From: Paenibacillus artemisiicola
GTDB lineage: Bacteria > Bacillota > Bacilli > Paenibacillales > Paenibacillaceae
NCBI RefSeq assembly: GCF_017652985.1
Contig: NZ_JAGGDJ010000016.1
Span: forward strand, 61,288-125,287
Length of the DNA stretch: 64,000 nucleotides
Direction: 5' to 3'
The translations under genes and the position numbers were made by a program. Of the stretch, positions 53,444 to 62,097 are shown piece by piece. Under the pieces are notes generated by a model. That model was not told the DNA's origin and ran no database searches. It saw only the letters and a program-made list of their open reading frames with translations. Every line of letters begins with the position of its first letter. Position 1 is the stretch's first letter.

Positions 53444-53621
53444 CGGTCAGGAGATCCGCTATAGGTGACCATCGGCGGCTGCGGCGGACTTTCGCGGACC
53501 CAGGATCCGCTATTGGCGATAAACGTAGGCGATTTGGGGTTGGCGGAGCGGAATAAGCGCGCCTGTGTCCGCCAAGCGTCGGAAAGGCGCCGAATCGGCG
53601 AAATAGCGGCGCTTGTGCCCG
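53444..53621. repeat. Four-copy inverted 20-mer element with 51-bp period (copy B)
   Basis: Minus-strand copies at 53463-53444 (TATAGCGGATCTCCTGACCG) and 53514-53495 (AATAGCGGATCCTGGGTCCG) are 51 bp apart; plus-strand copies at 53553-53572 (AATAAGCGCGCCTGTGTCCG) and 53602-53621 (AATAGCGGCGCTTGTGCCCG) are 49 bp apart, with a 38-bp gap between the pairs. This mirrors the element at 39723-39900. The convergent gap 53080-53729 holds no supported gene; 53080-53440 is GC-rich with no clear signal. Confidence 0.82.
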
Positions 53622-53631
53622 TTGATCCATA

Positions 53632-53680
53632 AAAAGGAGCTGTCCCGGAAGTCGTCGACTTTGCGGAGACAGCTCCTTTT
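53632..53680. terminator. Bidirectional terminator after repeat element B
   Basis: Perfect 13-bp stem aaaaggagctgtc/gacagctcctttt (53632-53644 with 53668-53680) enclosing a small aagtc/gactt hairpin. Confidence 0.9.
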
Positions 53681-53729
53681 ATGTCCGGGACGCGGTTCTG
53701 CCGGGGGCTTCCGCGTGGCCCGTATAGAA

Positions 53730-54932
53730 TTAGCGCCGCACGCGGTGAAGCGCCCAGACGACGAAGCCGAACAGCACGGAGCCGCCGCCGGCCAGGCAGA
53801 CGCCCCGCCAGCCGCCGTGATTCCACGCGAAGCTGCCGAGGGACGAGCCGATGGCGCCGCCGAGAAACGTCGTGACCATCTGCACCGTGTTGATCCGGCT
53901 TCGCGCCGCCGGCTCGAGGGCGTAGATGCGCGCCATGTTGGCCACCTGGGTGCCCTGGACGCCCAGATCCATCAGCAAGACCCCCGCGATGAGCGCCCAC
54001 AGCCAACCGCCCCAAGCGCCGAACAATAAGAAGGACAGGACGTTCAGCGCAAGCAGGACGCCGATGATTCGTTCCGTGCGGAAACGGTCCGCCATGCGGC
54101 CGACGATCGGCGCGCCGAGCGCCCCGGCCGCGCCGACGAGGCCGAACAGGCCGGCGATCCGGCTGCTGTAGCCGTATGGCGGTCCTTCGATGTAAAAGGC
54201 CAGCGCCGTCCAGAAGACGCTGAACGCGGCGAAGTTGGCGGCGCCGATCAGCGCCGACTCGCGCAGCGTGGCGTACCGTTTCACGAGGCTGCCCATGGAC
54301 GCCAGCAGCTGGCCGTAGCGGAGCTCGGCCGAGGGCCGGTTCGTCGGCAGTTTGACGCGAAGCAGCACGAGCAGCGCGAGCATGGCCGCGGCCGCGACCG
54401 CGTACATCACGCGCCAGCCCCAGGTGCCGCCAATCAGGCCGGATACCGTACGCGTCAGCAGAATGCCCAGCAGCAGGCCGCTCATGACGGTGCCGACGGC
54501 CTTGCCCGATTCCCCGGGCGCGGCGAGCGTCGCCGCCAGCGGGACGAGAATTTGCGGCACGACGGTCGTGACGCCGACCGCGAGGCTGGCGATATAGATC
54601 CACGGGAGATTTTGCGCGGTGGCGACGCCGATTAACGACAGGCAGACGAGGGCGAGCAGAACCGTGATCAGCCCTTTGCGCTCCTTGATGTCGCCGAGCG
54701 GCACGAACAGGAACATCCCGAGCGCGTAGCCGATTTGCGTGCAGGTGGAGATCAAGCCGACGGAATCGGGACCGACGCCGAAGCTGCGTCCGATATCCGC
54801 GAGCAGCGGCTGGTTATAGTACAGGTTGGCGACGGTCATGCCGGCGGACAGCGCCATGAGCAGCAGCAGCCCGCGGGAAAGCGCGGTAGTGCCGCCCGGG
54901 GCGGCCGTGGACGGTAAAGCGTGTTCGGACAT
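53730..54932 (-). CDS. MFS transporter, DHA1 (12-TM) family
   Basis: 400 residues with 12 predicted membrane helices. Motifs: NLYYNQPLLADIGRSFGVGPDSVGLISTCTQIGYALGMFLFVPLGDIKERKGLI (helix 1 and motif A), and GTVMSGLLLGILLTRTVSGLIGGTWGWRVMYAVAAAAML (motif C region). The NQPLL and GDIKERK signatures fit the YnfM/YgaY-like group of exporters. GAAGGAA precedes the ATG by about 10 nt. Monocistronic; no adjacent regulator. Confidence 0.93.
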   Translation of the reverse strand: MSEHALPSTAAPGGTTALSRGLLLLMALSAGMTVANLYYNQPLLADIGRSFGVGPDSVGLISTCTQIGYALGMFLFVPLGDIKERKGLITVLLALVCLSLIGVATAQNLPWIYIASLAVGVTTVVPQILVPLAATLAAPGESGKAVGTVMSGLLLGILLTRTVSGLIGGTWGWRVMYAVAAAAMLALLVLLRVKLPTNRPSAELRYGQLLASMGSLVKRYATLRESALIGAANFAAFSVFWTALAFYIEGPPYGYSSRIAGLFGLVGAAGALGAPIVGRMADRFRTERIIGVLLALNVLSFLLFGAWGGWLWALIAGVLLMDLGVQGTQVANMARIYALEPAARSRINTVQMVTTFLGGAIGSSLGSFAWNHGGWRGVCLAGGGSVLFGFVVWALHRVRR

Positions 54933-55342
54933 AAAAACGAGTTCCTTCTTTCTGTTTGGCCGCGGCCGCGGGAGGCGGCAGGAGGGAGGCCGGTCCTTTC
55001 CGGCGGCCGGGCGCGAATGGCCTACAGAGCCATCATACCAGATCGGCGCGCGCGGGTAACCCGGTTCGGCGAGTAATCATGCTATCGGACGGGCGAACGC
55101 AGTCTGTGTTCCATGCAACAATCGTTAAGCTGTTCAGATCGCTGCTTCCGTACCGTGCCGGGTTCGTTAACGGGTTCAATACAGCCGGCCGGCGGCGCGG
55201 CACGTCCTCCGTCCAACGCAAGGTCCAATAGCGTGTTCAAATCGCCTGATTCAATACCGAGCGGGGTCAATCAACGGTATTCGAGACGAGCCGCCGATAG
55301 CGAACGCGACGCTAGCAAGGCACATCAGCCAATCGCCGGTGT

Positions 55343-55402
55343 GTCCCGGGCGTTTTGAACCCGTGCCGGTTCGTCCCGGGCGTCTGGAACCGTTCCGGTT
55401 CC
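55343..55402. repeat. 30-bp tandem duplication
   Basis: Two 30-bp units starting gtcccgggcg at 55343 and 55373. They lie in a 500-bp stretch (54933-55432) upstream of the MFS gene and downstream of the DapA-like gene, which otherwise holds only degenerate gttcaa-rich sequence and no supported gene. Confidence 0.7.
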
Positions 55403-55432
55403 GTCAACGGGACCCGAGGCAGCTTGAATCGG

Positions 55433-56338
55433 TCAACCGCTTTGCTCTTGCCCCAGCCGACCCAGCGCCTCCTCCAACTCCCGCTGCAGCTCTTCCGCGA
55501 TCGGAAGCAGCGGCAGCCGCAGCGCGCCGGAATCGAACCGTCCCTGCCGGGCCAGGAGCCACTTCAGCGGCGCGGGATTGGCGTCCGCGAACAGCAGGCG
55601 GACGAGGGGCGCGAGCGCTTCGAAGGCGCGTTCGGCACCGGAGGCGTCGCCTTCCCGGAACCGCCGGTATACCCGGGCGAACGCATCGGTCCGGACGTTG
55701 GCCGACGCCAGGATGCCGCCCGCGGCGCCCTGGCGCAGCATGGCGGGGAATAGCGCGTCCTCGCCGCACAGGATCGGCTTCCGGACGCCGCGCCGAATCA
55801 TGGCCTCAAGCAGCTCCATGCCGCCGGAGCTGTCCTTCATGCCGACGACGCCGTCCAGCGCCAGGATCTCCGCGGCCGTCTCTTCGCCGAGCCGAACGCC
55901 CGTGCGCGCGGGAATTTCGTAGACGACGATCGGCAGGCCCGCCTCCGCCGCGCGGCGGAAATGCGCGACGATGCCCGCCTGCGACGGCCGGCTGTAATAC
56001 GGCACGACGACAAGCGCCGCGTCCGCCCCGAGCTCGCCCGCCCGCGCCGTCCGCTCCAGCGTGGAACGGGTATCGTTCGTGCCGGTCCCCACGATAATGG
56101 GCACTGTTTTGCCATGTCTGGCCATGGCGGCTTTCGTCCAGCGTACGAGCGACTCGACTTCGCTCCAGGCGACCGTCGGCGACTCGCCCGTCGTGCCGTT
56201 GACGACGAGTCCCTGAATGTCCCGTGCGAGCAGCGCGCCGAGATACCGGTCGTACGATGCCTGGTCCAACGCGCCGTCCGCCGCGAACGGCGTCACGACC
56301 GGGACGAAAATGCCATGCAATTGCTGTTCGGTCAACAT
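55433..56338 (-). CDS. DapA-family (dihydrodipicolinate synthase/N-acetylneuraminate lyase) aldolase
   Basis: 301 residues; the start at 56338 has GGAGG 7 nt upstream. Family motifs: GIFVPVVTPFAADGALD, VNGTTGESPTVAWSE (GTTGE carboxylate loop), VVPYYSRPSQAGIVAHF, VVYEIPARTG (catalytic Tyr) and VVGMKDSSGG (Schiff-base Lys). It may be true DapA, or one of the many catabolic class I aldolases of this fold; divergent pairing with a LysR regulator favours a substrate-induced catabolic role. No lysine-pathway genes adjoin. Confidence 0.92.
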   Translation of the reverse strand: MLTEQQLHGIFVPVVTPFAADGALDQASYDRYLGALLARDIQGLVVNGTTGESPTVAWSEVESLVRWTKAAMARHGKTVPIIVGTGTNDTRSTLERTARAGELGADAALVVVPYYSRPSQAGIVAHFRRAAEAGLPIVVYEIPARTGVRLGEETAAEILALDGVVGMKDSSGGMELLEAMIRRGVRKPILCGEDALFPAMLRQGAAGGILASANVRTDAFARVYRRFREGDASGAERAFEALAPLVRLLFADANPAPLKWLLARQGRFDSGALRLPLLPIAEELQRELEEALGRLGQEQSG

Positions 56339-56426
56339 GTCCGCACCTCCGAAAATTGTTTTTGGCGACACCCGTAATGTAGCATAGGAATTCACATCGG
56401 AGTTATCTATAATAAATGATCATACG

Positions 56427-56443
56427 CATCAATATTATTGATG
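56427..56443. promoter_or_regulatory. LysR-type operator in the divergent DapA-like/LysR region
   Basis: Perfect dyad CATCAAT-att-ATTGATG (56427-56443), containing a T-N11-A LysR box, 20 bp before the LysR start. A TATAAT at 56408-56413 is a candidate -10 element for the regulator. Confidence 0.7.
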
Positions 56444-56462
56444 ATGAGGAGCGGAACGCATC

Positions 56463-57374
56463 ATGGATCTGATCTATCTGCAAACCTTTCGCGAAGTCGC
56501 GCTGCGGCAGAGCTTCACGCGGGCGGCGGAGGAGCTCGGCTACGCGCAGTCCAGCGTGACGACGCAAATCCAGAAGCTCGAGAAAAGCTACGGCGCGGAG
56601 CTGTTCGAGCGGTTCGGGCGGGGCTTGCGGCTCACGCAGGCGGGCGAGGAGCTGCTGAAGATCGCCGCGCAAATGCTGGAGCTGCACCAGCAGGCGAAGG
56701 AAAAGCTGACCCTGCAGGGCGGAGGCACGCTGGCGATCGGGACGATCGACTCCGTCGCGTCGTATTATTTGCCGCCCCATATCCAGCGGCTGCGCCGGGC
56801 GTATCCGGAGCTGGCGATCCGGCTGCAGGCGGACCGCGAGGACGCGATTCTGCACAAGGTCCGGGAAGGCGAGCTGGACGCGGGGTTCATCCTGGACAGC
56901 GGAGCGGCCGACCCCGCGCTGCGATGGACGGCGATCCGCGAGGAGCCGCTCGTGCTCGTCGCGCATCCGCTCCACCCGCTGACGAAGACGGAAGCGGTCG
57001 GGCTGGCGCAGCTCGCCGGCACGGAATGGTTCATGAGCGAGGATACGTGCAATTACCGCGTCATGCTGGAGAAGGTGCTCCGGGCAAACGGCATCCCGTA
57101 CCGGGTCGGCCTCGAGCTCGGCAATCCGGAGGCGATCAAACGGTGCGTCATGGCCGGCGACGGCATCGCGCTGCTGCCGCGCATGGCGGCGGCGGAGGAA
57201 ATCCGCCGGGGCGAGCTCGCCGCGCTGCCGTTCGCCCATCCCGAGCTGCGGCTGGAGCTGCGGCTCGCGATGCATCCGAAGAAATGGATATCCCGGGCGC
57301 TGGCGGATTTTATCGCCGGACTGTCCGGCGCGGCGCCCGGCCCGGCCGAGGCGGGCGAGACGGGCGCGGGCTGA
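56463..57374 (+). CDS. LysR-family transcriptional regulator
   Basis: 303 residues; GAGGAG precedes the ATG. The N-terminal helix-turn-helix is TFREVALRQSFTRAAEELGYAQSSVTTQIQKLEKSYGAELFERFGRGLRLTQAGEELL. The effector domain (GTLAIGTIDSVASYYLPPHIQRLRRAYPELAIRLQ onward) has the usual two Rossmann-like lobes, with VMAGDGIALLPRMAAAEEI near the end. It is divergent from the DapA-like gene and a dyad with a LysR box lies between, so it is the likely regulator of that gene. Confidence 0.93.
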   Translation: MDLIYLQTFREVALRQSFTRAAEELGYAQSSVTTQIQKLEKSYGAELFERFGRGLRLTQAGEELLKIAAQMLELHQQAKEKLTLQGGGTLAIGTIDSVASYYLPPHIQRLRRAYPELAIRLQADREDAILHKVREGELDAGFILDSGAADPALRWTAIREEPLVLVAHPLHPLTKTEAVGLAQLAGTEWFMSEDTCNYRVMLEKVLRANGIPYRVGLELGNPEAIKRCVMAGDGIALLPRMAAAEEIRRGELAALPFAHPELRLELRLAMHPKKWISRALADFIAGLSGAAPGPAEAGETGAG

Positions 57375-57410
57375 CCTGGGCCAGACGGCGCGATGTCCGC
57401 GGGCGTCCGC

Positions 57411-57554
57411 CCGCGTCCGCGATTCCGCGCCTAAGTCGGCCGGTCCCGCTCGCGTGCGCGATTCCGCGCCGGCGACGCCCGCCCGCGTCCGCGATTCCGC
57501 GCCTAAGTCGGCCGGTCCCGCCCGCGTGCGCGATTCCGCGCCGGCGACGCCCGT
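57411..57554. repeat. 72-bp tandem repeat, two copies
   Basis: Units start at 57411 and 57483; each contains gattccgcgcc twice, 39 bp apart. Very GC-rich. The 499-bp gap 57375-57873 holds no other supported feature. Confidence 0.8.
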
Positions 57555-57873
57555 CCCGCGCCCATGGCGGCTCGCGCGTAAGTCAGCCCGCCCCAGGCGC
57601 TCGGCCCAGGCCGCCCGGGCCTTCGGCGCCTCCGCGTACGCGGGCGCCCGCCCACGCCGAGCCGCCCCGCGGCAAGGCGCCCCCGCCATCCTCGCCCGCG
57701 GCCCCAAGCCGCTCCCGAGCCGCGCACAAGGCTAGGCTTTTCCCCCCTATCCGCCCCGAATCACCGCCCGCGCAGCCGCAATCTCCCGCTTGTTGAATGC
57801 CCATCCCATGCATTAAGATAACGAACAACGACATGCGCCCGCGTACGGCGCGCCCCGGGAGGCTGACGATCCC

Positions 57874-59676
57874 ATGCTCAAACGGCTGTACCTCCGGCTG
57901 ACGCCGGAGACGTTCAAGAACCGGATCCTGTTCGCGTTCCTGCTGTTTCTGCTGCTGCCGATCGCGCTGCTCGTCGTGTACAACTTCAAGGGCACCGAGG
58001 CCGTGCTGCAGGACAACGCCGCGAAGAAGAACGCCGAGCAGCTCGAGGGCTTCAAGAGCGGCTTCGTCGACCTGATGTCGCTCGTCATGAAGACGGGGCT
58101 GCTGCTGGAGCAGGACGCGACGCTCCGCGGGGCGATGGAGGACCCGGACCAATACGACGCCATCGCGCGCAAGAGGCTCGTGGAGAATAAGTTCGCGGGC
58201 ATCGAGAATACGTTTTTCATGACGGGGGCGACGGTGTACTATACGCTCATCGACCTGCACGGCCACGCCTACACGTCGTTCATGCCGAAGAGCGCGCTGA
58301 ATTATAACGAGCTGAGCGGCGAGGCGTGGGTGAAGCAGCTGAAGCAGAAGGGCGGCGACCGGTACGTCTGGAACCCGCGCGACGAGAACGTCGTCATCCG
58401 CGAAAGCACCGCCAGCACCCGGATGCTGAGCTTGTACGAGCTGCTTCGGGACGATGCGTTGAAACCGTTTGCATACGGGCGGCTCAGCATCGATTACGAG
58501 GAATGGTTTTACCGGACGGCGAAGGAGGGCGGGCAGGAGGGCGCTTACTTCCTCGTGAACGATTCCGGCGACGCGCTGCTCGCGTCCGATGAGCGGGAGC
58601 GGGTGTCCGGCACGGTGGCCGAAGCGATCGAACGCGCGTCCTCCCTGGGCGGGGACGAGTCCGCTCCGGCTACGTCGATCGTCGACGAGAAGGAGCAGGC
58701 GCTGTATACGTACAGCCGGATCCAGGAACTGAACGGATACTTCGTGAAGAAGGTGCCCCTATCGCTGCTGTTCAAGGAGATCGACAAGCAGAAGCAGCGC
58801 TTCTTCGTCGGCTTCGCCGGCATCCTGCTCCTGTTCGTGCTGCTGACGTATTTCCTCTCCTCCACGATCACCGGGCCGCTGAAGCTGTTCCAGAAGAAAA
58901 TGGACACGTCCGTCAAGGCGAACCTGAAGGTCAAGCTGCCGGAGCACGGACGGGGCGAGATTCTCGCGCTTACCCGCAGCTTCAACGCGATGATCGACGA
59001 CATCAACGGCCTGCTGGTGCGACTCAAACTGGAGGAGCAGCAGAAGCAGTACGTGCGGTTCCAGGTGCTGCTGTCCCAGATGAACCCGCATTTTCTGCTC
59101 AATACGCTGAACACGATCAAGAGCATCGCGCTCGATAAGGACGAGGACGACATCTACGATATTTGCGTGGCGCTGGGCACGATTCTGGAAACGACGCTGA
59201 ACACCGAGGTCGACCTCATTCGGCTGAAGGACGAACTGGTGCTGATCGACGCCTACATGGACATCCAGCGCCGGCGGTTCGGGCACGGGATCGGGATGCG
59301 GTACGACGTCGCCGGCGAGCTGGGGTACGCGCTCATTCCGAAATTCTGCCTGCAGCCGCTCGTGGAGAACGCCCTGCTGCACGGGTTCGGGCAGTCGGTG
59401 AAGGAAGGCCGGATCGTCATCAAGGCGGCCGCCCGGGGGCCGCATCTGTACCTGGAAGTCGTCGACGACGGCATGGGGCTCGAGCGCGCGGCGGAGCGGA
59501 AGACGGCGCGCAAGCGCAAGAGCATCGGGCTGCAGAACATCCGGGAGAGCCTGGAGCTGCTGTTCAAGTACCAGAGCACGGGGCTGACGATCGATTCGAC
59601 GGACGCCGGCACGCGGGTGGTCATGCACATGCCCCTGCTGCTGTCGACGCCGTACGCGAAGGAGGAAGACCGATGA
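57874..59676 (+). CDS. YesM-type sensor histidine kinase
   Basis: 600 residues. Transmembrane helices lie at about residues 17-38 and 309-332, with an extracellular Cache-like sensor of about 270 residues between. HAMP follows (STITGPLKLFQKKMDTSV), then the His_kinase block with QMNPHFLLNTLNTIKSIA (phospho-acceptor H406) and the ATPase domain with QPLVENALLHGF and DDGMGLE. GGGAGG lies about 11 nt before the ATG. It overlaps the response-regulator gene by ATGA and heads a five-gene cluster with a sugar ABC transporter, the standard arrangement for carbohydrate sensing in this family. Confidence 0.95.
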   Translation: MLKRLYLRLTPETFKNRILFAFLLFLLLPIALLVVYNFKGTEAVLQDNAAKKNAEQLEGFKSGFVDLMSLVMKTGLLLEQDATLRGAMEDPDQYDAIARKRLVENKFAGIENTFFMTGATVYYTLIDLHGHAYTSFMPKSALNYNELSGEAWVKQLKQKGGDRYVWNPRDENVVIRESTASTRMLSLYELLRDDALKPFAYGRLSIDYEEWFYRTAKEGGQEGAYFLVNDSGDALLASDERERVSGTVAEAIERASSLGGDESAPATSIVDEKEQALYTYSRIQELNGYFVKKVPLSLLFKEIDKQKQRFFVGFAGILLLFVLLTYFLSSTITGPLKLFQKKMDTSVKANLKVKLPEHGRGEILALTRSFNAMIDDINGLLVRLKLEEQQKQYVRFQVLLSQMNPHFLLNTLNTIKSIALDKDEDDIYDICVALGTILETTLNTEVDLIRLKDELVLIDAYMDIQRRRFGHGIGMRYDVAGELGYALIPKFCLQPLVENALLHGFGQSVKEGRIVIKAAARGPHLYLEVVDDGMGLERAAERKTARKRKSIGLQNIRESLELLFKYQSTGLTIDSTDAGTRVVMHMPLLLSTPYAKEEDR

Positions 59677-60470
59677 CCACGACGGGAACGGGGGCGGGCC
59701 GCTGGCGAACGCTGATCGTCGAGGACGAGCAGCCCGCGCGGGCGAGCGTCCGCAAGCTGATGCAGAAGGCGAACGTGCCGTTCGACATCGTGGCCGAGGC
59801 CGGGAACGGTCGGGAAGGACTGGCGCTGATCCGCGAGCTGCGGCCGGACCTCGTCATCTCGGACATCGTGATGCCGGACATGGACGGCGTGCGGATGCTG
59901 CAGGCGGCGCGGGAGGAGGGCTTCGACTGCCGCTTCGTCATGCTGACGGCGATGAGCGAATTCGAATACGCCCGGCAGGCGGTCGAGCACGGGGCGTCCG
60001 GCTATCTGCTCAAGCTGTCGCTGGACCCGAAGGGCATCAAGGCGGCGCTGGACAAGGTCGCGGCGGAGCTCGAGCGGATGGCGAAGCTGCGCAAGGCGGA
60101 CAAATGGTTTCCCGACGCCGACAAGGCCGGGCCGACGGACCATCCCGAGCTGAACCGGATCATCGGCTACATCGAGGAGCACTATGCCGAGGAGATCACG
60201 CTGAAGGGGCTGGCGGAGTATATCCGCATGGACGCGAGCTACGTCAGCGACCTGTTCAAGAAGAAGACGGGCACGACGCTGACCCACTATACCCAGAACC
60301 GGCGGGTGCGGGCGGCGAAGATGCTGCTGGCCGAGACGGACCGCACGGTGAGCGAGATCGGGCGGCAGGTCGGGTTCGAGAACGACAACTATTTCATCAA
60401 GATTTTCAAGCGCTGGAGCGGCGCGACGCCGAGCGAATACCGCAAGGGGCTCGCGGAGGAGTCGCCGTAA
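59673..60470 (+). CDS. YesN-type response regulator with AraC output domain
   Basis: 265 residues. The receiver has the acidic pocket VEDEQ, phospho-acceptor D64 in LVISDIVMPDMDG, and K in SGYLLKLSLDPKGI. The C-terminal AraC double helix-turn-helix is LNRIIGYIEEHYAEEITLKGLAEYIRMDASYVSDLFKKKTGTTLTHYTQNRRVRAAKMLL and VSEIGRQVGFENDNYFIKIFKRWSGATPSEYR. It lacks the long linker domain of larger YesN proteins. Translationally coupled to the kinase; the obvious target is the ABC transporter 120 bp downstream. Confidence 0.95.
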   Translation: MTTTGTGAGRWRTLIVEDEQPARASVRKLMQKANVPFDIVAEAGNGREGLALIRELRPDLVISDIVMPDMDGVRMLQAAREEGFDCRFVMLTAMSEFEYARQAVEHGASGYLLKLSLDPKGIKAALDKVAAELERMAKLRKADKWFPDADKAGPTDHPELNRIIGYIEEHYAEEITLKGLAEYIRMDASYVSDLFKKKTGTTLTHYTQNRRVRAAKMLLAETDRTVSEIGRQVGFENDNYFIKIFKRWSGATPSEYRKGLAEESP

Positions 60471-60541
60471 ACCGCTTCCAAAAAACAAAAATCCGTTCTA
60501 TGAAGCCCCAAACGGCGTTCATCCCCCGGAGGCGCGGTCGG

Positions 60542-60550
60542 TGATACAGT
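60542..60550 (+). promoter_or_regulatory. Extended -10 element before the sugar-binding gene
   Basis: TGaTACAGT, 42 bp before the ATG at 60592. No good -35, as expected for an extended -10 or an activator-dependent promoter. Candidate target of the YesN-type regulator. Confidence 0.45.
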
Positions 60551-60591
60551 TAGAGACGTAGAGCACGACATTCCTGCAAGGGGGGATTCGA

Positions 60592-61992
60592 ATGGCAAAG
60601 AAAAACTGGCTCCTCGGCGCGGTCGGCGTCCTGATGCTCGGCGGCCTGCTCGCGGGCTGCGGCGGCGACAACGGCGGCAATAACGGCGGCGGCAACGGCG
60701 GCAACGCCGCGGGCGGCAGCAACGCGGCATCCGGCGGCAACGCGGCCGGCGGCGACGGCGCCCAGACGAATAACGGCGGCGGCACGAACGCGGGCGCCGG
60801 CACGGGCGAGAAAATCAAGCTGACGATGTGGGGCGCCGTTCCCGAGGAAGCCGGGCCGCAGGCGGTCGTCGACGCCTGGAACCAGGCAAACCCGGACGTG
60901 CAGGTCGAATACGTCCGCTACGTCAACGACGACCCGGGCAACCTGAAGCTCGACACGGCGCTCATGACCGGCCAGGACGCCGACCTGTACATGAACTACA
61001 CGCTGACCCGGCTGCAGAAGCGCGTCGACGCGGGCACGGCGGTCGATCTGTCCGGCTCCGGCTACGACATCGACGGCAAGATGGGCCCGGACGCGGCGCA
61101 GTGGAAGATCAACGACAAGTACTACGGCATCCCGACCAAGAAGAACATGGGCTTCATCTGGCTGAACAAAGACATGCTCGATGCCGCGGGCCTGCCGGTT
61201 CCGGCGCTCGACTGGACCTGGTCCGACCTGCGGGAGTACGCGAAGAAGCTGACGAAGGACGGCGTCTACGGCCTGCTGCAGCACGACGCGATGTTCACGG
61301 CGACGATCGACGGCACGGTCGCGGGCCTCGGCCTGACGAAGCCGGACGGCTCCTCGAACTTCGACAACGATCTGTGGAAGCAGCAGTTCCAGATCCTGCA
61401 CGACATGATGTTCGTGGACAAATCGACGCCGGAATACGGCGAGCAGCTGACGAGCAAGATGCCGGTCGACACGATGTTCCTGCAGGGGCAGGCGGCGATG
61501 CTGAGCGCGGGCGAGTTTATTTTCCGCAACGCGAACAACCTGAAGGACTACCCGCACGACTTCAAGATCGCGTTCGCCACGATTCCGAAGGTGACGGCCG
61601 ACCAGAAGGACTACAAGTACGCCGGCGGTCTCGGCGACGTGCTGTCGGTCAACGCGAAGTCGAAGCACCGGGACGCGGCGCTCAAGTTCGCGGAATGGTA
61701 CGCCGACGGCGGCATGCTGCCGATGGCGAGCGGCGGGCGCATCCCCTCCTCGAAGAGCGTGGACAACAAGCAGGCGATGGATCTGCTGCTGAAGGGCGTG
61801 GAGGACAAATACGACGCCGATTCCATGAACAAGGTCGTCTTCGGCACGTTCCCGTCGTTCCAGCTCGACGTGCCGCAGCAGGTCATCGACGCTCGCAAGG
61901 AGGAGTACGAGAAATATTTCCTGAATAAGCAGGACCTCGCGGCGACGCTGGCCAACATGGCGAAGGAGCACGAGGAGCTCACCAAAAAATAA
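60592..61992 (+). CDS. Carbohydrate ABC transporter substrate-binding lipoprotein (CUT1)
   Basis: 466 residues. Signal peptide with lipobox LLAGC, followed by a Gly/Asn/Ala linker of about 50 residues. The extracellular solute-binding family 1 blocks are KLTMWGAVPEEAGPQAVVDAWNQANPDVQVEYV, YYGIPTKKNMGFIWLNKDMLDAAGLPVPALDWTWSDLREYAKKL, FLQGQAAMLSAGEFIFRN and HRDAALKFAEWYADGGMLPMASGGRIPSSK. AAGGGGGG precedes the ATG. It belongs with the two downstream permeases; the ATPase is missing and is probably a shared MsmX/MsiK-type protein. Confidence 0.95.
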   Translation: MAKKNWLLGAVGVLMLGGLLAGCGGDNGGNNGGGNGGNAAGGSNAASGGNAAGGDGAQTNNGGGTNAGAGTGEKIKLTMWGAVPEEAGPQAVVDAWNQANPDVQVEYVRYVNDDPGNLKLDTALMTGQDADLYMNYTLTRLQKRVDAGTAVDLSGSGYDIDGKMGPDAAQWKINDKYYGIPTKKNMGFIWLNKDMLDAAGLPVPALDWTWSDLREYAKKLTKDGVYGLLQHDAMFTATIDGTVAGLGLTKPDGSSNFDNDLWKQQFQILHDMMFVDKSTPEYGEQLTSKMPVDTMFLQGQAAMLSAGEFIFRNANNLKDYPHDFKIAFATIPKVTADQKDYKYAGGLGDVLSVNAKSKHRDAALKFAEWYADGGMLPMASGGRIPSSKSVDNKQAMDLLLKGVEDKYDADSMNKVVFGTFPSFQLDVPQQVIDARKEEYEKYFLNKQDLAATLANMAKEHEELTKK

Positions 61993-62012
61993 CCGCGTCG
62001 CCCCGACCGCCC

Positions 62013-62050
62013 AAAGAGAAGAAGGGACTCTCCGCTTCCTTCTTCTCTTT
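62013..62050 (+). terminator. Intra-operon hairpin between binding protein and permease genes
   Basis: Perfect 13-bp stem aaagagaagaagg/ccttcttctcttt with a 12-nt loop, 20 bp after the binding-protein stop. Such hairpins commonly lower read-through and protect the upstream mRNA, giving more binding protein than permease. Confidence 0.78.
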
Positions 62051-62097
62051 GCCGCACGCGGAAGAGGCGATACGAAACCAAGAAAGGCGGCGATCCC

